Shown here piece after piece: positions 51,665 to 60,497 of a stretch of 64,000 bases of DNA. The notes beneath the pieces are model-generated. The model had not been told where the DNA came from. It ran no database searches and was given only the letters and a program-made list of their open reading frames with translations. How positions within the stretch are numbered: position 1 is the first letter of the stretch; the number at the start of each line of letters is the position of its first letter. The position numbers were made by a program, and so were the translations under genes. This stretch comes from Sphingomonadales bacterium (GTDB lineage: Bacteria > Pseudomonadota > Alphaproteobacteria > Sphingomonadales > Sphingomonadaceae). The stretch lies in NCBI GenBank assembly GCA_028871475.1, contig JAGWMZ010000008.1, forward strand, positions 108,610 to 172,609, written 5' to 3'.

Positions 51665-53722
51665 ATGTTTCAGGCAAGATTGAAGTCCGTTCTAGGTTTC
51701 CAGTCAGATCCCGTGGCGATGCCCGAGGATGTGCCCATGGCGCTGCTCGAGGACTTCCCGGTGCCCGAGCGGGACTCGGCAACCACGCGGGTCCTTCGCA
51801 CCAATGCCGGGCTGGCGCATGTCACCGCCGACAGTTTCCGCTTTGCCGGCACCCCGGCCACGCTGGTGATGGCCTATGTCTCGCCGCATGTGGATTTCCG
51901 CAAGGTTGTCGCCCAGTTGCGGGCACTGTGCGCGCCCGCACGGCTGGTGGCGGTGACGACGGCGGGCGAACTCTGCTCCACCGCGGGTGAGGATGCGCTT
52001 TACTGCATGGCGCAAGGGAGCTGGGACAACGTCGTGCTGCAGGTCTTCAGCGCGGATCTGTTCGCTCAGGTCAGCATTCACAGCATCCCGCTGGCCAATG
52101 AGGACATTCGTGCCGGGCGCCCCGATCGCCCCGTGACCGAGCGCGTCGCCGAGATCACGCGTAGCCTCTCGCGCGTCCAGCTGCCCTTCCCGATCCGCCA
52201 TGACGATACGCTGGCCCTGACGCTGATCGACGGGCTCTCGGCCTCGGAAAACTTCTTTATGGAGGCGGTTTACGAAAGTGCCCGCTTCCCCTGCATTTTC
52301 ATCGGCGGTTCGGCCGGCGGCAAGATGGATTTCAAGGACACCTGGCTGTTCGATGGCAGCGAATTCCGCCAGAACCACGCCGTCGTCACCTTTGTGAAGA
52401 TGCATGAGGCCGCGCGCTTCGGCATTTTCAAGACCCAGAATTTCACCATGACCAACAAGAGCCTGGTGGTCATGGAAAGCTCGGTGGAGACGCGCAAGGT
52501 CTCTTCGGTGGTGCGCCCGGGAACGGTGACCATCGTGCCCATCGTCGATGAATTGTGCCATCTGATGGGCTGCACGCGCCAGAACCTGAAGGAGCGGATG
52601 AGCAATCACGCCTTCGCCTTGCAGATGAATGGTGAATTGTTCATCCGTTCGATCGCCAACATCAACATCGATGCCGGCACGATCACCTTCTATTGCGAGG
52701 TATCGACGGGCGACGAACTGCATCTGGTGCGCACCACCGATTTCGCGGAACAGACTCGCAGGGATCTGGCCGAATTCATGCGTGGCAAGCCCAGGCCGGT
52801 GGGCGCCATTCTCAATGACTGCATCCTGCGACGCCTTGCCAATCCCGGCGATCTGCGCAAGCTCGACAAGGTCTGGGGCGACATGCCGGTGGCGGGCTTT
52901 TCCACCTTCGGCGAACTGCTGGGCATCAACGTCAACCAGACGCTGACGGCGGCGGTGTTCTTCCGCCCCGGGCCCCATGACAGTTTCCGCGAGCCATTTC
53001 TGGAAAAATTCGCGATCCATTACGCGCGTTTCGCCCGCTATTTCGTCGAAACGCGGCTGAACCAGCAGCGGCTGGTCAATGGGCTGCGCCAGCACATGAT
53101 CCTGCGGCTGATCGAGTTCATCAACAGCGCGGGCAAGCTGACCGAGGAACTCGAGCGCCTGATGGAGGGCAACCACAAGGTGCGCAGCGAGGTGGAACAG
53201 ATGCGTATCCACGCCGAGGAGGGCATCACGTCCATGGCGCAGGATGACCGCAGCGGCTTGCTGGATGCCGAATTCCGGCAGGTTTCGGCCAATACCAGCC
53301 GGTTGCGCGCCATTGTCGAGGTGATCGACAAGATCAACATGCAGACCAACCTGCTTTCGCTCAATGCGGGAATAGAGGCCGCGCGGGCGGGCGATGCCGG
53401 GCGGGCCTTTGCCGTGGTGGCCAATGAGGTGCGCAGCCTGGCCAATATGACCCGCACCACGCTGGGGGAAAGCCGCGATGCCCTGCAGGAGGTCGAGACC
53501 TCGATGTCCCGGCTTGGCGGCCATGTGGAGGAATCGGAAAACAAGCTGCTTGTCGCGCGCGAGGGGCTCAGCACCATTTCCGGTTCGCTCGAACAGATCT
53601 TCGGCTCCTTTGAGCACACGACATCGCTGCTCAAAACGGTGGAAACCATGGCCCATCAGCAGAAATCCATGATGGGCCGGATCGAGATGGACATCGACCT
53701 GCTCAAGGCCATCGAGCAATAG
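51665..53722 (+). CDS. FIST-domain cytoplasmic chemoreceptor (MCP signalling domain)
   Basis: A 685-residue soluble receptor. Residues about 65-270 fit a FIST N domain ([47 protein letters not shown]) and 280-440 a FIST_C domain ([29 protein letters not shown]). The C terminus is a coiled coil with the MCP hairpin tip [20 protein letters not shown] at about 558-577. No membrane helix. FIST domains are thought to sense small ligands such as amino acids. No che genes lie in the window. A GAGGGGAAG site precedes ATG 51665. Confidence 0.92.
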   Translation: MFQARLKSVLGFQSDPVAMPEDVPMALLEDFPVPERDSATTRVLRTNAGLAHVTADSFRFAGTPATLVMAYVSPHVDFRKVVAQLRALCAPARLVAVTTAGELCSTAGEDALYCMAQGSWDNVVLQVFSADLFAQVSIHSIPLANEDIRAGRPDRPVTERVAEITRSLSRVQLPFPIRHDDTLALTLIDGLSASENFFMEAVYESARFPCIFIGGSAGGKMDFKDTWLFDGSEFRQNHAVVTFVKMHEAARFGIFKTQNFTMTNKSLVVMESSVETRKVSSVVRPGTVTIVPIVDELCHLMGCTRQNLKERMSNHAFALQMNGELFIRSIANINIDAGTITFYCEVSTGDELHLVRTTDFAEQTRRDLAEFMRGKPRPVGAILNDCILRRLANPGDLRKLDKVWGDMPVAGFSTFGELLGINVNQTLTAAVFFRPGPHDSFREPFLEKFAIHYARFARYFVETRLNQQRLVNGLRQHMILRLIEFINSAGKLTEELERLMEGNHKVRSEVEQMRIHAEEGITSMAQDDRSGLLDAEFRQVSANTSRLRAIVEVIDKINMQTNLLSLNAGIEAARAGDAGRAFAVVANEVRSLANMTRTTLGESRDALQEVETSMSRLGGHVEESENKLLVAREGLSTISGSLEQIFGSFEHTTSLLKTVETMAHQQKSMMGRIEMDIDLLKAIEQ

Positions 53723-53912
53723 GCGCCGCGCGAAAGCCGCTCTGAGTCCGATGCGCGGCAGCGATCAGCGGCGGCTCCCCTCCCCGATAAGGTGTTGTGA
53801 GACAATCCCGGGAATGCAATAGCCGCCCATGGGTGTCCATACCCGCCTGGCGCGCATGGACAGGTTTGCACGCTGGTCGGGCCGCCAGCGATCCTGCGGG
53901 AGAGATGCGAAG

Positions 53913-55436
53913 ATGACCCTGATGCGCCGAACGCTCGACTGGTGGCTGCGCCATGTCAATGCCGAGGTGGACCACCCTGCCGTTGTGCGCCGCGTGGCAG
54001 AGGATGCCGGATGGACGCCGCGTTTTGCCTTCATGGTGGTGATGTCGGCGGCCATTGCCGAACTGGGCCTGCTGCAATCCTCGCCGGCCGTGGTGATCGG
54101 GGCGATGCTTATTTCACCGCTGATGGGGCCGATCATGGGGCTGGGCTTTGGCCTGGCGCTGTTCGATTTTCCCAGCCTGAAGCGGTCGCTGGCCGCATTG
54201 GGCATTGCCGTACCGCTGGCGGTGGCCTTTACCGCGCTGATCGTGCTGTGCTCGCCGCTCAAATCGGCCACGCCCGAAATTCTGGCACGCACGCGCCCCA
54301 ATCTCTTCGATCTGGTGATCGCGCTGTTCTCGGCGCTGGCAGGCAGCTTCGCACTGATCCGCGGCAAGGGCGAAACCATCGTGGGCGTGGCCATCGCCAC
54401 CGCGCTGATGCCGCCGCTCGCCACGGTCGGCTTCGGGGTGGCCACCGGCAATGCCGCGATCGCGGGTGGCGCCTTTGCCCTCTTCGTCACCAACTTCGTG
54501 ACCATCGCGCTGTCGGCCACCATCATGGCCCGGCTCTATGGCTTTGGCCATTACCTCTCCAGCCAGCAAAGCTGGTTGCAGACCGGGCTGCTCATCGCGG
54601 TCTTTGCAGTGATGGCGGTGCCGCTGGGCCTGTCGCTGCAACGCATCGCGCGTGAGGCGGTGACGACCACCCAGGTCCGCGCCGCCCTGAACAGTGCGGC
54701 GGGCAGGCAGACGCGCATCACCCAGCTCGAGATTGATTTCCAGAGCAACCCGATTGCCGTGCGCGCCGTGCTGATCTCGCCCCGCCAGAAAGCCACGCCG
54801 ACCGCGCGGCTCAATCAGGCCATCGCGGCGCGGCTGCATCAGCCTGTCGACCTGCAGGTCGATCAGGTGCTGATCGACCCGGCCTCGAACGGGCTGGACG
54901 AAACCCGTGCGGCGGTGGAGCGCGCGCAGCAGCAGCTTGGCCAGCAGCGCTCCGAACAGGTCACGCAAATGGTGGCGCTGGCGGCGGGCGTTGCCCCCTC
55001 CGACGTGCTGATCGACCGTGAGAACCAGCGGGCGCAAGCCGCCGCAAAGCCACTCGACGGGGCAAGCCTGGCGACCTATCAGACGCTGGAGACGCGCATC
55101 AACGCCGCCGCCGAAGGGTGGAGCGTGACCATTGTGCCCCCTGTCGGCCTGCCGCTGACCCGCATTCCGGCAGAGCTGGATGACCAGGGCGCCCTGTCGC
55201 CCGAAGCGCTTGATGCCATCAGCCTCGACAGCTGGGCGGCGAAACGCTGGAACTGGCCCGCGCTGGAACTGGTCGGCCTGCCCGAGACGGCGCCCGACCA
55301 TCCTTCCGCCGGCCAGCGCGCCGTCATGGCAGTGGCTGCCGCCGTGCAGGCACAGGGCGTGACGGCGCGCCCGGCGGGCACAAACCGCACCATGCGGCTC
55401 GATCTGGTGGTGCCGCGCGCCGCGCGCCGGCGTTGA
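53913..55436 (+). CDS. DUF389 family membrane protein
   Basis: A 507-residue protein. About six hydrophobic helices in the N-terminal half: WTPRFAFMVVMSAAIAELGL, SSPAVVIGAMLISPLMGPIM (the DUF389 core), GVAIATALMPPLATVGFG and AFALFVTNFVTIALSATIMA. The C-terminal half is soluble and Gln/Ala-rich, with helical repeats. Function unknown. ATG 53913 has GGGAGAG upstream and starts shortly before the conserved region; the frame extends to 53829. Confidence 0.88.
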   Translation: MTLMRRTLDWWLRHVNAEVDHPAVVRRVAEDAGWTPRFAFMVVMSAAIAELGLLQSSPAVVIGAMLISPLMGPIMGLGFGLALFDFPSLKRSLAALGIAVPLAVAFTALIVLCSPLKSATPEILARTRPNLFDLVIALFSALAGSFALIRGKGETIVGVAIATALMPPLATVGFGVATGNAAIAGGAFALFVTNFVTIALSATIMARLYGFGHYLSSQQSWLQTGLLIAVFAVMAVPLGLSLQRIAREAVTTTQVRAALNSAAGRQTRITQLEIDFQSNPIAVRAVLISPRQKATPTARLNQAIAARLHQPVDLQVDQVLIDPASNGLDETRAAVERAQQQLGQQRSEQVTQMVALAAGVAPSDVLIDRENQRAQAAAKPLDGASLATYQTLETRINAAAEGWSVTIVPPVGLPLTRIPAELDDQGALSPEALDAISLDSWAAKRWNWPALELVGLPETAPDHPSAGQRAVMAVAAAVQAQGVTARPAGTNRTMRLDLVVPRAARRR

Positions 55437-55510
55437 TGCTCTTTCCAAGGGGGCTACGGCGCACCATATAAGGCGCTGTTGCCCCCGCCCCCTCCGGATA
55501 GCCCGTTCCC

Positions 55511-56131
55511 ATGACCGACCAGCATTTCTACGAGCCCCGCCTTGGCCATGGGCTGGCGCATGACCCGCTCAATGCCATCGTCGCCCCGCGCCCCATCGGC
55601 TGGATCAGCACGCTTGGCCCTACGGGCATTGCCAATCTGGCGCCCTACAGCTTTTTCAATGTCTTCAATTACAAGCCGCCGCTGATCGGCTTTTCCTCGC
55701 AAGGGTGGAAAGACAGCGTGGCCAATGCCGACGCCACCGGCGAATTCGTGTGGAACCTGGCCACCCGCCCGCAGGCCGGGATGATGAACGCCACCTCCGC
55801 GCCTGTCGCGCAGCAGGTTGACGAATTCGAACTGGCCGGTCTCTCGAAACTGCCCTCGAAACTGGTGGCGCCGCCGCGCGTGATGGGCAGCCCCGTGCAA
55901 TTCGAATGCAAGGTGAGCCAGATCATCCGCCTCACCACCAAGGAAGGTGACGAGCTCGACCAGTGGCTGGTGATGGGCGAGGCGGTGGGCATTCACATCG
56001 ACCGGTCGCTGATCGAGGAGGGTGTCTACCAGACCGCGCGAGCCCACCCCATTCTGCGCGGCGGCGGCCCGGCGGATTATTTCGAGATCACGCCCGAGCA
56101 GCTCTTTCTGATGCGCCGCCCCACCGCCTGA
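55511..56131 (+). CDS. Flavin reductase-like, FMN-binding protein
   Basis: A 206-residue split-barrel flavoprotein: NAIVAPRPIGWISTLGPTGIANLAPYSFFN, IGFSSQGWKDSVANADATGEFVWNLA and GEAVGIHIDRSLIEEG match the DIM6/NTAB flavin-reductase group that binds FMN. Possible roles are reduction of free flavin for an oxygenase or a direct oxidoreductase function; no oxygenase lies nearby. It converges on the PAS-GGDEF gene. Confidence 0.9.
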   Translation: MTDQHFYEPRLGHGLAHDPLNAIVAPRPIGWISTLGPTGIANLAPYSFFNVFNYKPPLIGFSSQGWKDSVANADATGEFVWNLATRPQAGMMNATSAPVAQQVDEFELAGLSKLPSKLVAPPRVMGSPVQFECKVSQIIRLTTKEGDELDQWLVMGEAVGIHIDRSLIEEGVYQTARAHPILRGGGPADYFEITPEQLFLMRRPTA

Positions 56132-56173
56132 GGCAGCAACCCGGTCCACGCCATTGGCCCCGCCATGACGTGA

Positions 56174-57181
56174 TCAGGGAAAGCGGCGATGATGCGCGGT
56201 CAGATGCATGATGCTGGGACAGGAGGGCACGGGTATCGTGCCGGTGATCGCCGCGCCCTTGCCCGCCGACTTGGCGGTATAGAGCGCGGTATCGGCCACC
56301 GAGAACAGTTCGTCGACATCATAATGCTGCGGGTCGACCACCGGTGCGATGCCCACCGACGCGCCCAGCGTAAAGCGCTGCCCGCGCCATTCAACAGGCC
56401 GGGCCACATCGACCAGCAGTTGCGCGATGCGCGCTTCGAGAGCCGACAGGGACAAGTCGGGCGAACTCAGCACGGCAAATTCATCCCCCCCGATGCGCGC
56501 CACCATCCGCGCATCGGCAAAGGCCGTGGCCAGCCGCCGCCCGGTCGCGCGCAGGCACGCATCGCCCGCCGCATGGCCGAAACAGTCGTTGATCTGCTTG
56601 AAGTGATCAAGGTCGATCAGCACCAGCGCGCCAATCGGCGTGCCACCACGCCCGGCGCCCGAATTGTTGAGGAAGGTGCTGTCATAGGCCGTGCGGTTGT
56701 AAAGGCCGGTCAGCGCGTCGCGCTCGGCCAGACGGCGCAGTTCCTCCCAGCGCAGGCGTTCCTGCGTGATGTCCTGCTTGAGCCCGAAGAGACGCGTCAC
56801 CCGGCCACCTTCGCGGATGACATCGGCGCTCAGCCGCATCCAGCGTTTCTGGCCATCAGGCCGCGAGATCTGCGCTTCCATCGTGAAGGGTCGGGCATGT
56901 GCGATCGCCTCGGCGCGCAGACTCTCCATGACGGCGCGTGACTCCTCCTCGTAGAAAAGGACGATCTCGCGCCGGTCCAGCCGCTGGCCGGGACACAGGC
57001 CGAACAGACTGTAAACCCCCGGCGTCCAGTTCAGCGCGGTGTCGGCAAGGTCGCAGGACCAATAGCCAATGCCCGCCTGCGCCACGGCACGGTGGAACAG
57101 GGACATGGCATCCTGCTGCGAACCGGCACAGCCTTTCGCCCCATGTCCCCCCCCAGTGATGACATTAACCGAGTCCACCAT
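56174..57181 (-). CDS. PAS-GGDEF diguanylate cyclase
   Basis: A 335-residue soluble protein. The PAS domain (about 30-140) has GIGYWSCDLADTALNWTPGV and ISRPDGQKRWMRLSADVIRE, ending DITQERLRWEEL. The GGDEF domain has ERDALTGLYNRTAYD, DLDHFKQINDCFGH and an intact RIGGDEFAVL. The I-site position reads ADAR, not RxxD, so feedback inhibition is probably absent, unlike the MASE1 cyclase at 15319. ATG 57181 follows a GTG at 57184. It is divergent from the GT22-like gene. Confidence 0.9.
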   Translation of the reverse strand: MVDSVNVITGGGHGAKGCAGSQQDAMSLFHRAVAQAGIGYWSCDLADTALNWTPGVYSLFGLCPGQRLDRREIVLFYEEESRAVMESLRAEAIAHARPFTMEAQISRPDGQKRWMRLSADVIREGGRVTRLFGLKQDITQERLRWEELRRLAERDALTGLYNRTAYDSTFLNNSGAGRGGTPIGALVLIDLDHFKQINDCFGHAAGDACLRATGRRLATAFADARMVARIGGDEFAVLSSPDLSLSALEARIAQLLVDVARPVEWRGQRFTLGASVGIAPVVDPQHYDVDELFSVADTALYTAKSAGKGAAITGTIPVPSCPSIMHLTAHHRRFP

Positions 57182-57325
57182 CACGGCGAGAATGTCGTGT
57201 AAAGTTTAACAAAAGCCTTTGTGCGACGGATGGCTTGCACTCTGGCCCGACATGCCTCTAACTGCCCGGACCGGGCCTGTCGGCAAACACGATGACGGCT
57301 GACGTTAAACCCTTTCGACAGGCCC

Positions 57326-58807
57326 ATGACCAACAGCACACCGCGCTCCCCATCCCCGGCATCCATGGCATGGGCGATCGCCGGCTGCGTGGTGCTGGCC
57401 ATCGGCCTTCGCGCCCTCCTGTTTGCGCCGCTCGAGATCGGTTATGCCGACGAGTTGATGCAATATCTCGAACAGGCCAACCGCCTCGTCACGGGCCATG
57501 GCATCATGCCCTGGGAGGTGCGCATGGATGCGCGCAACCAGATCATACCGCAGATGCTGGCGCCGGCAATGTGGCTGGGGCACTGTCTGGCGCCAGGCAC
57601 CTTGTGGGCGGTTTGGCTGGCCCGCGCTTTCTTTGCCGCGCTCACGCTTCTGGCGCTGCCGGCGGCGTGGCGCCTGGGCCGCCTCACCTCGCCGCGCCAC
57701 GGGCTGGTCGCGCTGTTTGCGGTGAGCATCTGGTATGAAAGCGTACTGTTTTCCGAGCTGCTGCTGTCGGAAAGTCTGGCCAGCGCCTTGTTGGTGATGG
57801 CCGCGGCGCTTCTGCTGGCACCCGTTGACAGCGCGCGCGGGCTGAGGCTAGGCGGGCTTCTGCTGGGGCTCGGGGTGATCGTGCGTCTGCAATATGCGCC
57901 CTTTGCCGCCGTTCTGCTGATCGGGGCCTGCTGGCGACATCGCCCCCGGTGGCAAGCGGCCATGATGGGCTGCGGGGTAGCGCTGAGCATCGGCGCTCTC
58001 TCCGATCTTCTTGGCCACCATGTGCCCTATCACTGGGTCGTGCAGAACGTCATCCTCAACATCGGCACCGCCAACCGGGCCGCCAGCTTTGGCGTGGAGC
58101 CGCCGCAGACCTATGTCATCTGGCTGTTTGAGCATTTGGGGCCTTTTGCGCCGTTCATGCTGGCGGGTGCGTTTCTGGCAGGCAAAGCCTATCGCCCTTT
58201 GGCGGCAGCGGCCTTGGTCAATCTGCTTCTGCACAGCCTGATTGCGCACAAGGAATACCGTTTTATCTGGCTTTCGGTGCTGGTGGTTGTGGTGCTGTCG
58301 GCTATTGCCTCGCTACGCGGGATCGACATGCTGGCCCGGCGGCGTGGGGCAAAGCAGGCGAGCGGAATTGCCATGGCAGTGCTGATCTGCGCCTGGCTCA
58401 TCGCGTCTTTGGCCGCCAACCAGCAGTCAGGCGGCGCGCGCGCCATGCGTGGTGGTTCGGCGATTACCCGACTGGCTATTCAGGCCTCGCAGCAGCCGGG
58501 CATCTGCGGCATTGCCATTGCCAATCGCTATCGCTCGCATGTCGTACCCGCGATGCTGCCGCGTGACGTTCCACTCTATCTAATCCCCGAAAGCGTCGCG
58601 AGCCGCAACGATCCGCTGCCCGTCAATTTGGGCGCGACGGCCAATGCCCTGATCGCCATCGATCGCCCGCGTGACACGCAAGCCTTTTCCAAGGCCGACT
58701 GCATCACCATGCCCTTCAAGCAGGCCTGCCTTTTCGTGCGGCGCGGCAGTTGCCAGCCGCATCCCGAATGGCTTTATCAATCCGGGCTGGAACGCGAAAG
58801 TCTATAG
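57326..58807 (+). CDS. GT22/Alg9-like mannosyltransferase-type membrane protein
   Basis: A 493-residue polytopic protein with about ten hydrophobic helices. The early luminal-type loop LEIGYADELMQYLEQANRLV carries a D/E pair, and the later HKEYRFIW resembles the HKExRF element of the ALG9/PIG-B (GT22) family, enzymes using dolichyl- or polyprenyl-phosphate sugars. The C-terminal 140 residues are soluble. Transfer of a sugar to lipid or glycan is likely; donor and acceptor unknown. ATG 57326. Confidence 0.75.
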   Translation: MTNSTPRSPSPASMAWAIAGCVVLAIGLRALLFAPLEIGYADELMQYLEQANRLVTGHGIMPWEVRMDARNQIIPQMLAPAMWLGHCLAPGTLWAVWLARAFFAALTLLALPAAWRLGRLTSPRHGLVALFAVSIWYESVLFSELLLSESLASALLVMAAALLLAPVDSARGLRLGGLLLGLGVIVRLQYAPFAAVLLIGACWRHRPRWQAAMMGCGVALSIGALSDLLGHHVPYHWVVQNVILNIGTANRAASFGVEPPQTYVIWLFEHLGPFAPFMLAGAFLAGKAYRPLAAAALVNLLLHSLIAHKEYRFIWLSVLVVVVLSAIASLRGIDMLARRRGAKQASGIAMAVLICAWLIASLAANQQSGGARAMRGGSAITRLAIQASQQPGICGIAIANRYRSHVVPAMLPRDVPLYLIPESVASRNDPLPVNLGATANALIAIDRPRDTQAFSKADCITMPFKQACLFVRRGSCQPHPEWLYQSGLERESL

Positions 58808-58914
58808 CGCAGAAGTCTGGCCGCCCCCCGGCGCAACTCTGTTTCAAATACCGGCCTAGCCACTGATCTCAATGACAAAATGTGCGAGGACAGCGCCACT
58901 GTAAGCGCGAAGTG

Positions 58915-58930
58915 TTAAGCCGCCGCTAAC
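58915..58930 (+). promoter_or_regulatory. Possible CtrA box upstream of fimbrial subunit
   Basis: TTAA-GCCGCCG-CTAAC matches the alphaproteobacterial CtrA consensus TTAA-N7-TTAAC with one mismatch, 69 bp before the start of the fimbrial subunit gene. In a high-GC genome such AT-containing half-sites are not frequent, but one match proves little. Confidence 0.3.
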
Positions 58931-58998
58931 CCTCACCCTTGGCCGAAATCTTCAGCAATTCCCCGTAAATCCGGTGTTGGGATCACGAGGGAGTTCTT

Positions 58999-59424
58999 AT
59001 GCTTCGATCATCACTGTTCAGCGCTGTCGCCCTGGCGATAACGGCTCTGCCCACCACAGCCCTCGCGGCCGAAACGGGTCAGGGTTCGGCGCAATTCTCG
59101 CTTGGCATCACGGGCTTTGTGCCTGTGATCTGCCGCGCCAGCCTGCCGGGCGCTGTCATCACGCCGCAAAGCGGTCGCACCTCGCTCGGCACGTTGCGCG
59201 AGTTTTGCAACAACGCGGCAGGCTACAAGGTTGTGGCCAGCTATTCGCCCGAACTGGCTTCCGGCATCATGACGGTCGATGGCCGTGAGGTGCTGTTGCA
59301 GCCCGGTGGCAGCACGGTGATCGATCAGTCGACCTCCGCCGCCATTGCCAGCCGGGAACTGACGCTGACCATGCCCGCCGGCGTTCGCCAGGCGTCGGTC
59401 AGCATCAGCATTCAGCCGGTTTAA
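58999..59424 (+). CDS. Fimbrial-subunit-like secreted protein
   Basis: A 141-residue protein with a signal peptide (MLRSSLFSAVALAITALPTTALA). The mature part has GSAQFSLGITGFVPVICRASLPG and LGTLREFCNNAAGYKVVASY, a two-cysteine beta-sandwich pattern like spore-coat-U/Csu pilins, and a hydrophobic C-terminal strand (QASVSISIQPV). It converges on the tip-like gene with 3 bp between stops. A GAGGGAG site precedes ATG 58999. Likely a pilus subunit or related exported beta-protein. Confidence 0.72.
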   Translation: MLRSSLFSAVALAITALPTTALAAETGQGSAQFSLGITGFVPVICRASLPGAVITPQSGRTSLGTLREFCNNAAGYKVVASYSPELASGIMTVDGREVLLQPGGSTVIDQSTSAAIASRELTLTMPAGVRQASVSISIQPV

Positions 59425-59427
59425 GGG

Positions 59428-60495
59428 TTACGGCACGCTATAGGCGCCGCACACATCGGTGGCGGGCGTGTTGTAAACCTGGGGCGAGATCACCACGGTC
59501 AGAATGTCCTGATAGTTGGGCGCCACCATCTTGGTCGATCCACCTTCGAGCAATGTGCCTTGCAGATAGAGGTGCTGCTCGAAGGCATTGCCAACCCCGG
59601 CGCGCACGCAGGTATGGTTGATCGGCGCGGTCGCGGTCGGCGAGCGGATGTCGCCCAGGAATTTGAGCTGATAGCCGATCGTCTGGTTGGCCTGCGACAG
59701 ATTGCCGCCCGGGAAGGTCATCTTATAGCCATTGGCCGAGGTCAGATTGACCTGATAGGGCCCTGAACTCTGCACCCGGATGTAATTGTTGGGCGAGGTG
59801 CGATAGCTGGCGGGCGCGCCCAGCGCCTGCGCGGTCGTCACCTGGCCGATCTCGCCAAAGGCCAGGTTCTGCCCGGCATAGCTGGCCTGCAGCGCGCTCA
59901 GGATATGGACGTTGACCACAATGGCGCCGGAATAGGTACCCGTGGCCGTGAACGGCCCGCCGCCGCCGGTGCCAGCACAAGAATAGACAATGTCGAAGGG
60001 CAGTGTATTGCCCGCCGTGATGTTCAGATTGGCCGGCAGGGTCATCTGCATGTTGACGGTGAAGAGGTCGGAAGCGGCATTGTTGCCGGTAAAGGCCCAA
60101 TAAAACACACCCGGAGGCGGTGAACTGGTGTTGCTCAGAACAGGGCCCGCCGCACCAAAATTATAATAAATATTCTGATTGTAACCCGCCCCACTGCCAG
60201 AACCAGAGGAGCTGTTGATCACCAACTGCGTGCCATTCGTGTTGGCATTCTGCCCCGTCACGTAGAAATTGATCGTGCTGGTCTTGGCGCCGCCTGAACC
60301 ATTCACGCGCGAGAGCACCAGATTGGTGATGACGATCTGCGACTGGGTCGGATTAAACGGATCATAGTTGATCGATGCCGTACCACCGCTCACCGTAGTC
60401 AGACCACACGTCTCCGCCGCCGCTGGGGCAACCGACACACCCAGCCCAACCAGCAACGCGGCCAGCCCCCAAGCCTTCTTGATGCCCCCCAACAT
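59428..60495 (-). CDS. Spore coat U (SCPU) domain fimbrial protein, tip-adhesin-like
   Basis: A 355-residue exported protein with a signal peptide ending APAAAE. Two SCPU-like domains: TCGLTTVSGGTASINYDPFN first, and ALQASYAGQNLAFGEIGQVT with NYIRVQSSGPYQVNLTSANG in the second half. Gly/Ser/Asn-rich loops (NGTQLVINSSSGSGSG) are typical of surface adhesins. ATG 60495 is preferred over GTG 60501, since AAGGAAA is better spaced to it. It follows the usher by 2 bp, as CsuE follows CsuD. Confidence 0.82.
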   Translation of the reverse strand: MLGGIKKAWGLAALLVGLGVSVAPAAAETCGLTTVSGGTASINYDPFNPTQSQIVITNLVLSRVNGSGGAKTSTINFYVTGQNANTNGTQLVINSSSGSGSGAGYNQNIYYNFGAAGPVLSNTSSPPPGVFYWAFTGNNAASDLFTVNMQMTLPANLNITAGNTLPFDIVYSCAGTGGGGPFTATGTYSGAIVVNVHILSALQASYAGQNLAFGEIGQVTTAQALGAPASYRTSPNNYIRVQSSGPYQVNLTSANGYKMTFPGGNLSQANQTIGYQLKFLGDIRSPTATAPINHTCVRAGVGNAFEQHLYLQGTLLEGGSTKMVAPNYQDILTVVISPQVYNTPATDVCGAYSVP

Positions 60496-60497
60496 GC

